Source: DASWIG01 sp965371445 (GTDB lineage: Bacteria; Acidobacteriota; Thermoanaerobaculia; Multivoradales; J023). From it: DNA of 26,939 nt. Of this stretch, positions 17,101-26,300 are shown piece by piece. Where the stretch lies: contig CBDUYN010000141.1 of assembly GCA_965371445.1 (NCBI GenBank), positions 1-26,939 on the forward strand, read 5' to 3'. Below the pieces are notes generated by a model that worked only from the letters and a program-made list of their open reading frames with translations, was not told the DNA's origin and searched no databases. Every line of letters begins with the position of its first letter. Position 1 is the first letter of the stretch. A program made the translations under genes and the position numbers.

Positions 17101-18453
17101 GTGCTCGACGGCTGGTCGATGATCCTGCTGCTCAAGGAGGTCTTTGCCGTCTATGCGGCGTACGCCGGCGAGCGGGCGTTGGAGCTTCCCGCCGTACGGC
17201 CCTTCGGCGATCACGTCCGCTGGCTGTCGTCGCAAGACCTCTCGGCGGCAGAATCCTACTGGCGCCGCCAGCTCGCCGGGTTCACGGCGCCGACGCCGCT
17301 CGGCGGCCGGGTTGCCGGGGCGGGTGAGGCCGGCGGAACCTCCGCGGAGCAAGCGCTCTTTCTCGACCCGGACGACAGCGAGGAGCTGAGAGCTTTCGCG
17401 CGCCGCAACCGGCTGACCCTCGCCACGCTCGTCCGAGGCGCCTGGGCGATTCTTCTCGGCCGCTTCGCCGGCACGCGCGAGGTGGTCTTCGGCGCCACCG
17501 TCGCGGGCCGCGCGGCGGGCTTGCCCGACGCCGGCGACATGGTCGGGCTCTTCGTCAACACCTTGCCGGTGCGCGCCGCCCTGCCGGAAGAGGCCGAGGT
17601 CCTGGCCTGGCTGGAGGGCTTGCAGCGCCAGGAGATCGAGGCGCGCCCCTTCGAAGCCACGCCCCTCGTCGAGGTCCGGAGTTGGAGTGAGGTGCCGCGC
17701 GACCTGCCTCTTTTCGAAAGCAACCTCGTTTTCGAGAACTATCCGCTCGAGGGCCTCCTCGACGACCTGCCGGCGGGCCTTTCCGTCGTCGCGGCGCGGG
17801 CCCATGAGCGCGGCAACTATCCGCTCACGGTCATGGCCTTGCCGGGCAAGAGGCTGACCCTGGCGATGAGCTACGACACCGCGCGCCTCGAAGGAGCCAC
17901 CGTGCACTGGCTGCTCGACCAGATGCAGCTCCTGCTGCACGCGATGGCGACGGGGCAGGCGCGCCGCCTGAGCGAGCTGCGGGTGCCGACGGCCGCGGCG
18001 CGGCAACGCCCCGGCGGAACGCTCGAGGACCTCAGCCGTCTGGGCCACCAGGTCGAGCTGCGGGGCCCGGAGCCCAGGCCAAGAGACGGCTATACGGCGC
18101 CGCGCAACGAGGTCGAGGAATTGCTGGCCACGATTTTCGCCGAGATCCTCGGCGTGGCGAAGATCGGCGTCCAGGACAGCTTCTTCGAGCTCGGCGGCCA
18201 CTCGCTGATGGCGACCCGGGTGATCTCGCGGCTCAACAAGACGTTCAAGACGCAAGTTGCCATGAGATCTCTCTTCGAGCATCCGACCGTAGCGGGGGTG
18301 GCCGAGGCGCTGCGGTCGGAAGAGAAACAGTCCGGCCGCACCGAGGCCGTCGCCCGGTTGCACAAAGAGCTGGCGGGAATGAACCCCGAAGAGGTGCGGG
18401 CCGCTCTCGCCGCTCGCCGCCGTGACGTGCCCGGGAAGCCGGCAGGAGCATGA
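14146..18453 (+). CDS. NRPS protein, mosaic: C - A(partial) - C(partial) - A8 remnant - PCP
   Basis: This is a 1435-residue frame from a nonribosomal peptide synthetase. Residues 1-45 are a helical lead-in. The first condensation domain (about 48-475) has HHIAIDL at 175-181, with Leu in place of the usual Gly. The adenylation domain (about 498-881) has FTSGSTGAPKG (from 656), FDIS and NAYGPTE (from 797), but it stops after AAAFLPDPF. Motifs A7-A10, including the catalytic lysine, and the following carrier are missing. A second condensation domain (about 884-1283) starts in its middle but keeps HHLVLDG (983-989). A scrap like motif A8 (GTLEDLSRLGHQVELRG, about 1290-1306) and a carrier domain with Ser1353 in LGGHSL complete it. 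It starts with an ATGA overlap and ends in one with the next gene. The frame is open throughout but enzymatically incomplete. Confidence 0.85.
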   Translation: MSLPAGRREQLAARLGSLSLAQRARLAQQVRERKAAAAALPEETTFPLSHVQWIMWFAHELAPESPAYNVGFAVRVRSPLDPELLRRSFERLAARHGALRTTYSLDAEGRPVQTVGSAAEPGFEVVDAAHWSPEELDRCMGEAYRRPFDLERGPVVRLYLFSRSEREHVLLLAAHHIAIDLWSISILFQELATLYAAELVGQPACLSVPKVSYAGYVRWQEQMLASDEGERHWSFWREQLAGPLPVLELPLDRPRPPAHRLRGATHLFRLGRWLTTALKELASRERKTLYTVVLAAFEVLVHRYTGAKDVLVGSPMACRSRSELAGTVGCLINFVLLRGDLRGDPSFLDLLGRFGDVVAAALEHQDYPFHVLTERLGLEHDPSRPALAEVAFSLDKALFLPGDAEARSGFDMEPLPFLAQQEGQFDLYLEMAELDGEIVAALRYNTDLFEAQTAATMAARFTVLLAGIASDPHQRIGDLPVETAAASRQQAEWNATSSPYPRQRRLHELVAEQASRMPQAEAAVCGGERLSYAELVSRWRRQARALRAGGAGRGDVVALLGARGNDFLTAILASFEAGCAYLPLDPHHPPARHAEILRRSGARLLLVDEALRPRADAALAALSGTAPAVLPLAAPATGDDAPLAVPTEPSDLAYVIFTSGSTGAPKGAMIVHDGMLNHLYAKVRDLDLSSSDVVVQNASQCFDISVWQFLSALLVGGRTVILDDDVALDPARLLTAVRGEGVTVLELVPSFWRLFLEELESSPGELALRWLPATGEALPVELCRRWLRLCPDVPVVNAYGPTECSDDVTHHVIDSPPPPQATSVPIGRAVANTELHVLEVAGRVQPSGVTGELYVGGTGVGRGYLNDPGRTAAAFLPDPFVGRLDEGRFRRAWATATGRHDVLRTSFHYAELEQPLQLVHPEAEIPIEVLDWQTLSAKQRQRAEADYLEKDRRRGFVLETPPLLRLTLARVEPERSELFLSFHHLVLDGWSMILLLKEVFAVYAAYAGERALELPAVRPFGDHVRWLSSQDLSAAESYWRRQLAGFTAPTPLGGRVAGAGEAGGTSAEQALFLDPDDSEELRAFARRNRLTLATLVRGAWAILLGRFAGTREVVFGATVAGRAAGLPDAGDMVGLFVNTLPVRAALPEEAEVLAWLEGLQRQEIEARPFEATPLVEVRSWSEVPRDLPLFESNLVFENYPLEGLLDDLPAGLSVVAARAHERGNYPLTVMALPGKRLTLAMSYDTARLEGATVHWLLDQMQLLLHAMATGQARRLSELRVPTAAARQRPGGTLEDLSRLGHQVELRGPEPRPRDGYTAPRNEVEELLATIFAEILGVAKIGVQDSFFELGGHSLMATRVISRLNKTFKTQVAMRSLFEHPTVAGVAEALRSEEKQSGRTEAVARLHKELAGMNPEEVRAALAARRRDVPGKPAGA

Positions 18454-20522
18454 TCATGGGCGGTAAGGTAGCGGCGTTGGAGCCGACCGCGGAGTACGAG
18501 GCGCTTCTGGACCTCCTCCTGGCCGAGGAAGGATTCGAGGAATCTCCCGAACCGGTCCTGGGACTGCGAGACCGCGGCGACGCAACCCCCCTCTCCTACG
18601 CCCAGCAACGCCTGTGGTTCCTCCAGCAGATGGCGAAGGAGAGCCCGCTCTACAACGTCAGCGCGGCCTTGCGCCTGCGCGGCGCTCTCGACCGGCGGGC
18701 GCTGGCGCAGAGCCTGACGGCGATCCTCAGCCGGCACGAAGCGCTGCGGACCGTCTTCCCGGCCCCGAACGGCGAGCCCCGGCAGGTGGTTCGGTCTCCC
18801 GCTTCGCCGGATTTGCCGGCGGTGGACCTGTCGGGCCTGGAGGCTCTCCGCCGCGAAGAGCTCCTCGGCGGAATGCTGGCGGCCGAGCCCTGGCGTCCTT
18901 TCCACCTCGACCGCGGGCCTCTGGTGCGCTTCCTCCTGGTGTGCCTGGCGCCGGAGGAGCACGTCCTGTTGTCAAGCGCCCACCACATCGTGTGCGACGG
19001 CTGGTCGATCGGTGTGCTCACCCAGGAGCTCACCCGGCTCTACGCCGAAGCCACCGGTGGCGAGGCGGCCGCCTTGCCGCCGCTCGCGCTGCAATACGCC
19101 GACTTCGCCCTTTGGCAACGGGAGTGGCTGGAGAGCGGAGCCCTCGACGAGCAGCTCGGCTACTGGCGGGAAACGCTCGCCGGCGAGCTCCCGAGGCTAG
19201 AGCTGCCGGCCGACCGGCCGCGGCTGCCGGTGCCGAGCTACCGGGGGGCGCAACGCGCCCGCCGTCTGCCGGCCGCGACGGTCGAAGCCCTCGAAGCGTT
19301 TTCCCAGCGCCGGGGCGGCACCCTCTTCATGGCGCTTCTCGCGGTCTTCAAGATCCTGCTCTCCCGCTACACCGGGGAGACCGACATCCTGGTCGGGAAT
19401 CCGGTGGCGGGGCGCAACCGCGCGGAGATCGAGCCGTTGATCGGTTTTTTCGTCAACACGGTGGTGTTGCGCTCGAACCTGAGCGGCGGTCCGTCTTTCG
19501 CGGAGCTCTTCGGCCGGGTTCGGACCGCGACCCTCGACGCCCTGGCCCATCAGGACGTCCCCTTCGACCGGCTGGTGGAAGCCTTGCAGCCGGAGCGCAA
19601 CCTGAGCCACCAGGCCCTCTATCAGATGCTCTTCGTGCTCCAGAACGCACCGCTCGAGCTGCCGCGGCTCGGCGCGCTCGAGCTAGAGCGCCAACCGCTC
19701 GAGCGGCGGATGAGCGAGTCGGACCTCGGTCTGTGGGTCGAGCCCGACGGCGACGGTCTGGAGGCGCGCTTCGAGTACATGACCGACCTGTTCGACGCCA
19801 CGACGGTGGATCGGATGCTGGACGGTTACCTGCGGCTGCTCGAGGGCGCGCTGTCCTCACCGGAGGTACCGGTGAGCGAGCTGCCGCTCTTAAGCGACGC
19901 GGAGTGGAAGCACCTGCTCGCCACCGCGGAGGAGACGGCCCGGCCGACGCCGGAAGCGGGCGGCACGGCGCGAACCTATCCCGACGATCCCTATCCCGGG
20001 GTGGGTTTCGTGGGCCACGTCGACGGCGTGATCCGCAACAACTTCGTCGCCGCCGCGGACTCGCGGCTCTTCGACTCGCCCGACGGCTTCGACACCGGGA
20101 TCGGCCTGGAGCAGGCCCACGGCGCGGTGGTGGCCCACAACACCGTGGCCTCGACCGAGACGCCGCTTTCCTCGTCGATCGAGTGGCGTTTTTCGAACAC
20201 GCTGGCGGCGGTTGCGAACAACCTCGTCAGCGCCAGCCTGCTCGCCCGCGACGGGGGCGTCGCGTCGTTGTCGGGCAACCTCGACTGGAGCCCCCTGGCG
20301 TGGCTCGCCGACGTCGCCACCGGGGATCTGCACCTGAGCGCCGCGGCCTCCTCGGCCGTCGACGCCGGGACGTCGCTTGCCGCGGGAGTGGCCGACGACG
20401 ACATCGACGGTGAGGCGCGCGTCGGGCCTCGTGACGTCGGTGCCGACGAGAACGTCCCTAGGATCTTCAGCGACGGCTTCGAGTCGGGAGACCTCTCGGC
20501 CTGGTCGGCTGCCGTGGGATGA
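18450..20522 (+). CDS. NRPS condensation domain fused in frame to a secreted beta-helix protein end
   Basis: The frame has 690 residues. Residues 1-45 are a short helical start. Residues 46 to about 495 are a complete condensation domain with SYAQQRLWFL, RHEALRT, HHIVCDG (178-184), YADFALWQ, FFVNTVVLR and HQDVPFDRLV, which is LCL-like. The expected adenylation domain does not follow. At about residue 500-508 the frame switches to a right-handed parallel beta-helix segment of the pectate-lyase type (IRNNFVAAADSRLF, AVVAHNTVAS, VANNLVSAS). It ends with the tail IFSDGFESGDLSAWS (from 672), which belongs to exported proteins. A cytoplasmic NRPS and an exported beta-helix are not expected in one chain, so this is almost certainly a join of two truncated genes. 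The start overlaps the preceding NRPS stop as ATGA. Confidence 0.8.
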   Translation: MIMGGKVAALEPTAEYEALLDLLLAEEGFEESPEPVLGLRDRGDATPLSYAQQRLWFLQQMAKESPLYNVSAALRLRGALDRRALAQSLTAILSRHEALRTVFPAPNGEPRQVVRSPASPDLPAVDLSGLEALRREELLGGMLAAEPWRPFHLDRGPLVRFLLVCLAPEEHVLLSSAHHIVCDGWSIGVLTQELTRLYAEATGGEAAALPPLALQYADFALWQREWLESGALDEQLGYWRETLAGELPRLELPADRPRLPVPSYRGAQRARRLPAATVEALEAFSQRRGGTLFMALLAVFKILLSRYTGETDILVGNPVAGRNRAEIEPLIGFFVNTVVLRSNLSGGPSFAELFGRVRTATLDALAHQDVPFDRLVEALQPERNLSHQALYQMLFVLQNAPLELPRLGALELERQPLERRMSESDLGLWVEPDGDGLEARFEYMTDLFDATTVDRMLDGYLRLLEGALSSPEVPVSELPLLSDAEWKHLLATAEETARPTPEAGGTARTYPDDPYPGVGFVGHVDGVIRNNFVAAADSRLFDSPDGFDTGIGLEQAHGAVVAHNTVASTETPLSSSIEWRFSNTLAAVANNLVSASLLARDGGVASLSGNLDWSPLAWLADVATGDLHLSAAASSAVDAGTSLAAGVADDDIDGEARVGPRDVGADENVPRIFSDGFESGDLSAWSAAVG

Positions 20523-20679
20523 AGCCGACGAGCTCGCCTGCGCCATGATGGTCGCGGTCGATAGCGACGCCTGGGAGCGCATCGGCGCGGTCCGTTGGAC
20601 CTTTCGCGGCAACCGCTCCCACCTGTGGGACCGTGAGCGTCAGCTCGTACGCGTGCGGCCCCCCTGGCGGTGGGCGTAG
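20523..20679 (+). pseudogene. Fragment of an unnamed conserved gene
   Basis: Immediately after the beta-helix stop codon, in another frame, there is a short conserved-looking segment containing AWERIGAVRWTF and HLWDRERQLVRV, ending at a TAG. I recall this pattern from the N-terminal region of conserved hypothetical proteins of a few hundred residues, but I cannot name the family. A start at 20545 or 20548 would give a peptide of about 44 residues, so it is best read as a gene piece whose rest is missing. No Shine-Dalgarno sequence is seen. Confidence 0.4.
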
Positions 20680-20711
20680 TCGGCGGCGTCGCAGATCCTG
20701 GCGGCGTCTCT

Positions 20712-20980
20712 CTACTCGGCATCCAGGCGCTGGATTTCCGCAAGAAGCTGCCGCAAGAACAACACCTGGTATCGGTCCTTTGGGCGATCGGCATGCTCTT
20801 TGGTCTCAATGATCGTTTCGAGATCAAGAGCACGCACACGAAACTCCGCGACGTCAAGTACTCGGGATCTCTCTACGAGATCATGATAGGGATCGCGGCA
20901 ACACCGCCGACGACGATGAACTCCACCTCGTTTCGGGTCAACACCCTGAGGATCTCGTCAAACCTAAGCTCGGTAGCCAT
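20712..20980 (-). pseudogene. Remnant of a nucleotidyltransferase-like gene
   Basis: The ATG at 20980 opens RFDEILRVLTRNEVEFIVVGGVAA, the N terminus of small minimal-nucleotidyltransferase-fold proteins often found in gene pairs. After about 30 residues the frame hits a stop. In the next frame, from about 20890 down to 20712, the sequence reads YHDLVERS, then RALDLETIIETKEH and RPKDRYQVLFLRQL, which is the C-terminal end of the same family. The middle, with the catalytic GS and DxD motifs, is missing, so the product would be inactive. Its start overlaps the upstream 71-codon gene by 17 bases, the usual arrangement for such pairs. Confidence 0.65.
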
Positions 20981-21179
20981 TCTGGGTCCGGATCCGGATC
21001 ACGGTGCTCATGAAATCCTGTGCGGCCTTCAGACGCTCCGTCGGCGTCAGCTTGAGCTTGTCGCGGATCTGGCTGATGTCGCCCCAGTCCAGACCCCACT
21101 CCGACACTTCCAACTCCTCGTAGTCGGTGGGGATCCCCTCCATCTCCGGGTCCGTGACTCTGTCGTCCCGTCGTTCCAT
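20964..21179 (-). CDS. Small companion protein of the nucleotidyltransferase gene
   Basis: This is a 71-residue acidic protein with WGDISQIRDKLKLTPTERLKAAQDF followed by VIRIR. It has no signal peptide or membrane helix. Small proteins with a similar LTPTERL segment are commonly encoded just before minimal nucleotidyltransferase genes, and this one overlaps the remnant by 17 bases. It could be the antitoxin-like or partner half of a two-gene module; that role is inference from context. The ribosome binding site is weak (TAGGAT), and an internal Met at residue 13 is a possible alternative start. Confidence 0.6.
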   Translation of the reverse strand: MERRDDRVTDPEMEGIPTDYEELEVSEWGLDWGDISQIRDKLKLTPTERLKAAQDFMSTVIRIRTQNGYRA

Positions 21180-21279
21180 GACCGGATCCTACCAGAGGAC
21201 ACGAATCGTCGGAAGGGGCCGAGCTTCGCCAAGGCGAGAACCAGCGGCTCACCTTGACGAGGAAGACGTCGTGGGGCGC

Positions 21280-22797
<1,518 letters not shown>

Positions 22798-23329
22798 GTC
22801 GTCTCTCCATTCGGTCGGGCGATTCGCGGCCCAGTCTACCCGATGGAGTGGGACGAGGGCTGGCCTATTCCTCCTGGAGCGTCGTCGCCGGATCGATCCG
22901 CGAAGCCCCGCGCCGCGTCTTCAAAAGGTGTCCGGCGCCGCCCCAGGGCGGCGAATCCTGTCGCGGGGCTCAGGCTTTCAGTCCGGCTTGGTGGCGGCGC
23001 AGCTCGACCGCGTCTGCGGCAAGTAACCTGAAGCTTGTGACCCCGGGCCAAGCGGGGTGGCAAGGCCAAGGGACGCCGCCGACGGCTCGCGGCACAGCCG
23101 CACGGACTCACCGAGGCGTCGGCTCGAGCCTCTCCTTGGCCTTGTCCGGAGACGGCGCTCCGCGTCGTCTCCTTCGCCGTGGACGCCGGCTTGCCTGCCT
23201 CCGTTCCTATATCTTTCCCGGTCCCGCGGTACCCTACTTCTATATACCCGTCTAGCTGTCCGGGGCGTCCGCTCGACGCGTGGTCCGGCCTGCGCACCCG
23301 GTACACAGTCCGAGGGAAAGGACAAGACC
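22798..23329. other. 532-bp divergent intergenic region
   Basis: It lies between the peptide transporter (minus) and the gluzincin protease (plus). No convincing gene is present: open frames here lack ribosome binding sites and recognisable sequence. On the transporter side it holds the folded element at 22904-22970 and the palindrome CGGATCGATCCG (22889-22900). Further on is a small hairpin ACCCCG/CGGGGT (23040-23058). The protease side has locally AT-rich boxes (TATATC near 23210, TATATA near 23241) that could belong to its promoter, but no clear -35/-10 pair stands out. Confidence 0.6.
22904..22970 (-). ncRNA. Candidate structured leader element of the peptide transporter gene
   Basis: A perfect 9-bp outer stem (AGCCCCGCG at 22904-22912 pairing with CGCGGGGCT at 22962-22970) encloses a perfect 8-bp inner hairpin (CGCCGCCC/GGGCGGCG, 22936-22953). 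It ends 107 bases upstream of the transporter ATG, so it would fold in that gene's leader if transcribed. It matches no riboswitch I recognise. In GC-rich DNA such stems can arise by chance, so confidence is low. Confidence 0.3.
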
Positions 23330-26300
23330 ATGAGTCGAACGACCCGATGTACGTTGACGGCGATCGCCCTGCTGGCGGTCAGCGGAACCCTTCCTGCCCA
23401 GGTGGCGCCTGAGAGACCGTCCGGCGTCGCCGACCGGGTGTACCAGCACCCCGACCTCAACATCCAGGCCGACTACAGCCAGGTCGGCCAGCTCCCGGCC
23501 CAGGCCGCGGCCGAGGTGCGGCAGCGCCTCGCCCGCCTCGGCATCGACGGGAGCTCGGCGCGCATCGACCGGCGCGGCGGACGCTTCGTCACCCTGCTCC
23601 CCAGCGAGCCCATGGCGCCCGCTTCCTTCGCCGCCTTCGTGCGCGACTACCAGGCCGATCTCGGGATCGACCCCGCCGAGATCTCCGGCTACAAGGTCAC
23701 CTCGTACGGCGACACGATCTACCGGATCTACGCCCCGCGGAGCTTCGACGGCATCCCGGTGCGCGGCAGCTACGTCGCGGCCGTGATCAACCACGGCAAG
23801 ATGAACCTCATGACGACGCACCAGTGGGGTGAGCGTGCCGCGTCTTCGAGCCGTCCCCAGCTCACGCTCGACGACGCGAGGCGCGCCGCCGAGGCTTTCC
23901 TGGCGCCCCTCGCGGTGACGCGCGAGTGGGGCAAGGGCGAGCTCCTCTACGTGCCGATGGCGCGTGGCCAGGCGCCGGCAGGTGTCGGCAACGGCTACCG
24001 TTACCCACTCGTCTGGTCCGTCAAGCTCAACGTCGAGGGTGACCGCGGCAACTGGGAGCTTCTCGTCGACGCCCACGACGGCGAAATCCTCTCCAGCCAG
24101 GACACCAACCAGTACGCCGAGGTCAAGGGCGGCGTCTACCCGGTGGCCAACGACCAGGTGCCGCCCGACGGCGTCGAGCAAGCCGGCTGGCCCATGCCCT
24201 TCCAGGACGTTGCCACCGGCACCGGCCCCCAGACCACCGACACCGGCGGTAACGTGGCGGCGACCGGCAGCATGACCGCGACGTTTGACGGACCGTACGT
24301 GCAGGTCGTCGACGGCTGTGGCGCGGCGAGCCTGACGCAGTCGGGCGGCGTCGACTGGGGCACCTCGCCCGGCACCGACTGCGCGACGCCGGGCTTCGGC
24401 GGTCCCGGCAACACCCACGCCTCGCGCACCAGCTTCTACGAGCTCAACAAGATCGTCGAGATGGCCCGCGGCCAGCTCCCCACGAGCTCCTGGCTGCAAA
24501 GCCGCGTGACCGCGAACGTCAACATCCTCGGCACCTGCGGCGCTCACTGGACCGGCTCGGCGGTGAACTTCTACCGCTCCGGCGGCGGCTGCGTCAACAC
24601 CGGTGAGAACGCGGCGGTGATCGACCACGAGTGGGGCCACGGCCTGGACCAGAACGACGCCACTCCGGGCATCTCCGCGCCCTCGGGTGAGGGCATCGCC
24701 GACGTCTACACGGCCCTGCGCCTCAACACCTCGTGCATCGGCCGCGGCTTTCGCGCCACGGTGTGCAGCGGCTACGGCGATCCGTGTCTGACCTGCACGG
24801 GCGTGCGCGACATCGACTACCTGAAGCGTCAGTCGGGCAACCCTCACGACTACACCTGGTCCAACGCCAACTGCGGCGGCACCTTCCAATGCATCGGCGG
24901 CGTCTACTCCGAGGCCATATGGTCGCTGTGGAAGCGTCTCCTCCAGGCGGCGCCGTACAACATGGACAACAACACCGCCCACGAGGTCACCAACCGGCTG
25001 ACCTTCCTCGGCGCCGGCAACACCGGCACGTGGTTCTCGGGCGGTCCGCCGAACGGCGGTTGCGGCGGTTCCAGCGGCTACATGAGCTTCCTGGCCGTGG
25101 ACGACGACAACGGCAACCTGAACGACGGCACGCCGCACATGACGGCGATCTACGACGCCTTCAACGACCAGGAGATCGCCTGTCCGACGCCGGCGGTCCA
25201 GGATTCGGGTTGCGCCGCCACGCCGACGGTGGCGCCGGTCGTGACCCCCGGCAGCGGCAACCAGCTCGTGACCCTCTCCTGGGGTGCGGTGCCCAACGCC
25301 AGCCGCTACGGCGTCTACCGCACCGAGGGTGTGTTCGCCTGCGACTTCGGCAAGGTGAAGCTCGGGGAGACGACCGGCACGACGTGGAACGACAGCGGCG
25401 TCCAGAACGGCCGCGACTACTCCTACGTGGTGATTCCGATGGGCGGCGCGGACTCCTGCTTCGGTCCCGCTTCGGCGTGCGTCACCGCCGCCGGCGTCGG
25501 CCAGCCGGATTTCTCGGTCTCCTGCGTGCCGTCGAGCCACACGATCGCGCAGGGGGCGAGCTCGACGGCGACCTGCACGGTGATCTCGAGCTACGGCTAC
25601 ACGGGCACGGTGAGCCTCTCCTGCGCCGGCAACCCGGCGGGCGTCGGCTGCTCGTTCGTGCCGTCCGCGGTGTCGCCGCCGGCCGACGGCAGCGCCGCCA
25701 GCACCCTGACGATCAGCGTCGATTCGGGGCAGGCCCTCGGCGGCTACAGCTTCGACGTGGTCGGTGACGACGGCTCCGTCACGCGGTCGTCGGGCCTCGT
25801 CGTCGAGGTGATACCGGCGGGTCAGAACGGTCCGCAGGACGCGGTCTACGACGCCGCCCTCGGAGCTCCGCAGTGCGCCGTCGCGGGCAGCTCCTGCGAC
25901 ACGCAGGGTCTCGTCGACGGCCGCGCCGGCCTCGGACCGGAGCCCAACCAGCCCAACACCCTCGACGGCTGCGCCGACGGCACCTCGGGCACCTACCACA
26001 GCGACGAGTCGAACGACCGTGTCGTCGTGCGTACCCTCGACATGTACGACTTCGCCGAAGGCGTGACGGTCGAGGTCGAGGCCACCGTGTGGGCCTGGTC
26101 AACCGGTTCCTCGGACACCGCGGACTTCTACTACGCGGCCGACGCCGACAACCCGGTGTGGACGTACGTCGGATCGGTCGCGGCGTCCGGCGGCGGCGTG
26201 CAGGTGCTGACGCAGCAGTACACGCTGCCGGCCGGCTCCCTGCAGGCCGTGCGCGTCAACTACCGCTATCAAGCTGCGGCGGATCCCTGCACCACGGGCA

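Noticed and set aside
14890..18363. A 1157-codon open frame on the minus strand across the NRPS gene
   Set aside because: It is opposite clear condensation, adenylation and carrier motifs; the translation is low-complexity shadow sequence.
11045..20980. Insertion sequence or phage activity as the cause of the broken genes
   Set aside because: No transposase, integrase, terminal inverted repeats or target duplications are seen at the joins.
22904..22970. A known riboswitch such as c-di-GMP, cobalamin, SAM or glycine
   Set aside because: None of the conserved core sequences that I know for those classes is present.
22836..23306. A 156-codon open frame on the minus strand in the intergenic region
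   Set aside because: It has no ribosome binding site, biased Arg/Ser/Pro content and no recognisable sequence.
23252..25999. A 915-codon open frame on the minus strand across the gluzincin gene
   Set aside because: The plus strand has signal peptide, zinc motif and domain order; the reverse translation is Arg/Ala/Val-rich without motifs.
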